64,000 nt of DNA from UBA2386 sp046306335 (GTDB lineage Bacteria; Planctomycetota; UBA1135; UBA2386), in the NCBI GenBank assembly GCA_046306335.1, contig JBKDXM010000040.1, forward strand, positions 1 through 64,000, given 5' to 3'. Shown here in pieces: positions 61,231 through 64,000 of this stretch. A program made the translations under genes and the position numbers. The notes under the pieces were generated by a model. The model made no database searches. It had not been told where the DNA came from and saw nothing but the letters and a program-made list of their open reading frames with translations. Each line of letters opens with the position of its first letter. Position 1 is the stretch's first letter.

Positions 61231-62064
61231 ATGATCCGCAAGACGATCCGTACCCTGCTCCTCGGCGGCGCCGCGCTCGCCGCCATCGGTTACCTCCTGT
61301 TCGGGCGCGCCTTCCCGAGTTACCTCGGCACCGCCGTCGACAGCGCGCGGGCGGCGGTCGCCGACCACGTGCCGGTCGACATGGAGATCCGTCGCGCCGA
61401 GGGCCTGATCCGCCAGATCGACCCGCAGATCGAGACCTGCAAGCGCGACCTCGCCCGCGCCGAGGTCGACCTGGAGGAACTGACCGAGTCGGTCGGCCGG
61501 CTGGAGAAGTCGGTCGCGACCGACGAGCGGCGGTTGCGCGCGGGCGCCGAGCGCCTGAAGGGCGACACCAAGGTCGTCGCGCTCGCCAGCACCGGCGAGG
61601 CGCTGCGTCGCACGCAGGCCGGCCTGGAGCGCGCCAAGGACAGCTACGTCAACGACGCGGCGATGCTGAAGACCCGCCGCGCGCTGGTCGACCGCCAGAC
61701 CAAGGCGGTCGCCGCGGCGCGCGAGCGCCTCGAAGCGGTCCGCCTGGAGCGCGCCGCGCTCGACGACCAACTGCACATGCTGCGCACGCAGCGCCTGCAC
61801 CTGGAGGCGCTCGCCGCCGCCAGCAACCGCTGCGAGATCGACGACAGCGCCCTCGGCCGCGCCAAGGAGGCGCTGACCGGCATCAAGAAGCGCCTCGACG
61901 TGGCGCAGCGCGTGCTGGAGAACGACCTCGCCTTCCACGGCGAGCCGGCGGCGGCGCCGACCGCTTCGCGCGACATCGTGCGCGAGATCGACGAGCTGTT
62001 CGCCGGCGAGGCCGCCGGCGGGGCTGCGGTCGCCGTCGAGTTCGTCGAGTCGGGCGGCCGCTGA
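61231..62064 (+). CDS. membrane-anchored coiled-coil protein
   Basis: The 277-residue protein begins with a signal-anchor (LLLGGAALAAIGYLLFGRAF). It continues as a long coiled coil of about 190 residues (RRAEGLIRQIDPQIETCKRD, LEELTESVGRLEKSVATDER, TRRALVDRQTKAVAAARERL). No known domain was recognised. It is the last gene of the sigma-factor cluster and converges on the lipoprotein gene. A structural or envelope-spacing role is possible but not shown. Confidence 0.65.
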   Translation: MIRKTIRTLLLGGAALAAIGYLLFGRAFPSYLGTAVDSARAAVADHVPVDMEIRRAEGLIRQIDPQIETCKRDLARAEVDLEELTESVGRLEKSVATDERRLRAGAERLKGDTKVVALASTGEALRRTQAGLERAKDSYVNDAAMLKTRRALVDRQTKAVAAARERLEAVRLERAALDDQLHMLRTQRLHLEALAAASNRCEIDDSALGRAKEALTGIKKRLDVAQRVLENDLAFHGEPAAAPTASRDIVREIDELFAGEAAGGAAVAVEFVESGGR

Positions 62065-62106
62065 CCGGCGCGGCGGCGCCGCGAGGCGGCGCGCCGTGCC
62101 TTCCGG

Positions 62107-62397
62107 TCAGCCCTTCTTCTGGCCGGAGATCTGCGTGCTGTGGAAGCCGAACAGGTTGCCGAGCACGCCGAGCACCGACGTCCAGTCGGCCGGCGTCGAG
62201 CGCACGGAGATCACCTGCGCGCCCGCAGGCACGAGCGACGTGGCCTTCGCCTGGTCGTCGCCGGGGATGACGAGGCCGAAGAAGCGGAAGCTCTCGGCGT
62301 GCACCGTGAAGGTGCCGTTGGCTTCGCGCATGCCGCTGCAGCCGGCGAACGTCAGCAGGCCGAGGCAGGCGAGGGGGAGGAACTTGGAGTTGGTCAT
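62107..62397 (-). CDS. small lipoprotein
   Basis: The 96-residue protein has a lipoprotein signal (PLACLGLLTFAGC; lipobox TFAGC) and a short mature domain (SFRFFGLVIPGDDQAKATSL, LGNLFGFHSTQISGQKKG) with no family I recognise. It starts at ATG 62397 and is divergent from sucC. Confidence 0.65.
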   Translation of the reverse strand: MTNSKFLPLACLGLLTFAGCSGMREANGTFTVHAESFRFFGLVIPGDDQAKATSLVPAGAQVISVRSTPADWTSVLGVLGNLFGFHSTQISGQKKG

Positions 62398-62634
62398 GGG
62401 TGCACCGGTCGGCGGCGGTTGGCGCGGTGGCGGCGTGCCCGCCGGCCCGGTCGACCGGGCGCGACGCGCCGCGGCGGACGCCGCGGCGACCGCTCCGACC
62501 CGAGCGCCGACCCGGTCAGCGTCGCCTGGGGGCCGTCCGCCCGCAAGCACAAGAGGGCGACCGCCGGCAACTTTGCCGCCGGCGCGATCGACGGCGGCGG
62601 GGCCCGTCGCTAGCCTCCTCGCCCCACACGCGCC
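62398..62634. other. 237-nt divergent intergenic region with sucC promoter candidate
   Basis: No gene is visible. TCGACG at 62588-62593 and TAGCCT at 62611-62616, spaced 17 nt, form a weak promoter candidate for sucCD, 18 nt before the sucC start. The minus-strand promoter for the lipoprotein gene is not evident. Confidence 0.4.
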
Positions 62635-63798
<1,164 letters not shown>

Positions 63799-63833
63799 TC
63801 CGGCGACGCCAAGGCACACACAGGAGCACACCG

Positions 63834-64000
63834 ATGACTGTTCTCGTCGACGGCAACACCAAGATCCTCTGCCAGGGCTTCACCGGCGAAGCCGGCATGT
63901 TCCACAGCAAGAACTCGCTCGCGTACGGCACCAAGCTCGTCGCCGGCGTCACGCCCGGCAAGGGCGGCCAGACGCTGGAGGGCGTGCCGGTGTACGACAC
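63834..64000 (+). CDS. sucD: succinate--CoA ligase alpha subunit, N-terminal part (truncated by window edge)
   Basis: The 55 codons visible encode the CoA-binding start of the alpha subunit: MTVLVDGNTKILCQGFTGEA and GTKLVAGVTPGKGGQTLEGV. The ATG at 63834 follows a CAGGAG ribosome-binding site. The rest lies beyond the window. With sucC it forms the sucCD operon. Confidence 0.95.
   Translation, partial: MTVLVDGNTKILCQGFTGEAGMFHSKNSLAYGTKLVAGVTPGKGGQTLEGVPVYD

Overview
The window is a very GC-rich (about 70% or more by eye) bacterial chromosome segment. It is densely packed with genes on both strands, with many short stop/start overlaps (nine GTGA or ATGA couplings). I infer a planctomycete-type (PVC-group) organism. 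The evidence is an operon of a multihaem cytochrome lipoprotein, a soluble-dehydrogenase-like beta-propeller and a ThuA-domain lipoprotein; several exported HEAT-repeat proteins; a Ser/Thr kinase, FHA-like and ECF sigma set; a RAYT-like HUH transposase; and many secreted proteins whose signal peptides end in Ala-Gln. This is family-level inference. There is no rRNA marker to confirm it, and no prophage, integron or CRISPR array was seen.

Layout. 1-3.9 kb: start of an exported protein, NYN/LOTUS RNA-binding protein, HEAT protein, methyltransferase and aldo/keto reductase. 3.9-8.2 kb: KefB-type antiporter, one-domain asparaginase, TPR membrane protein and rhomboid protease. 8.2-11.7 kb: gltX, a histidine phosphatase, a tail-anchored coiled-coil protein and tRNA-Ala(GGC). 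11.8-15.9 kb: a minus-strand run with a thioredoxin-like protein, an exported protein, a small exported ORF and a solute-binding protein broken by one in-frame TAG. 16.2-18.1 kb: a two-gene cassette of a coiled-coil protein and an actin-like ATPase. 18.2-22.5 kb: large amidase, PrsW-like protease and chorismate mutase. 22.5-27.5 kb: the cytochrome/propeller/ThuA operon. 27.8-31.9 kb: HExxH protein, U32 peptidase and a small membrane protein. 32.0-35.1 kb: purD, a Fur-family regulator and an NtrC-type regulator. 35.2-39 kb: large exported protein, RAYT transposase and a repeat-filled intergenic region. 39-43.9 kb: LOG protein, lipoprotein, purQ and a tandem-PurS/PurL fusion. 44.2-50.9 kb: panB, pcnB, SDR and a NatAB-like ABC exporter. 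51-54.6 kb: membrane protein, HEAT protein and pyruvate kinase. 54.9-55.8 kb: rplM-rpsI. 56-62.4 kb: a signalling cluster of degenerate GGDEF, FHA-like, kinase, ECF sigma, Cys/His-rich small protein and coiled-coil proteins. 62.6-64 kb: sucC and the start of sucD.

The observations most worth following are four. pcnB has no ATG, GTG or TTG in frame upstream of its catalytic motif and appears to start at ATC behind a Shine-Dalgarno; E. coli pcnB is known to start at AUU. The coiled-coil plus actin-like cassette is of unknown role. The signalling cluster has a GGDEF-fold protein without its GGDEF motif. The solute-binding gene is interrupted by a single amber codon.
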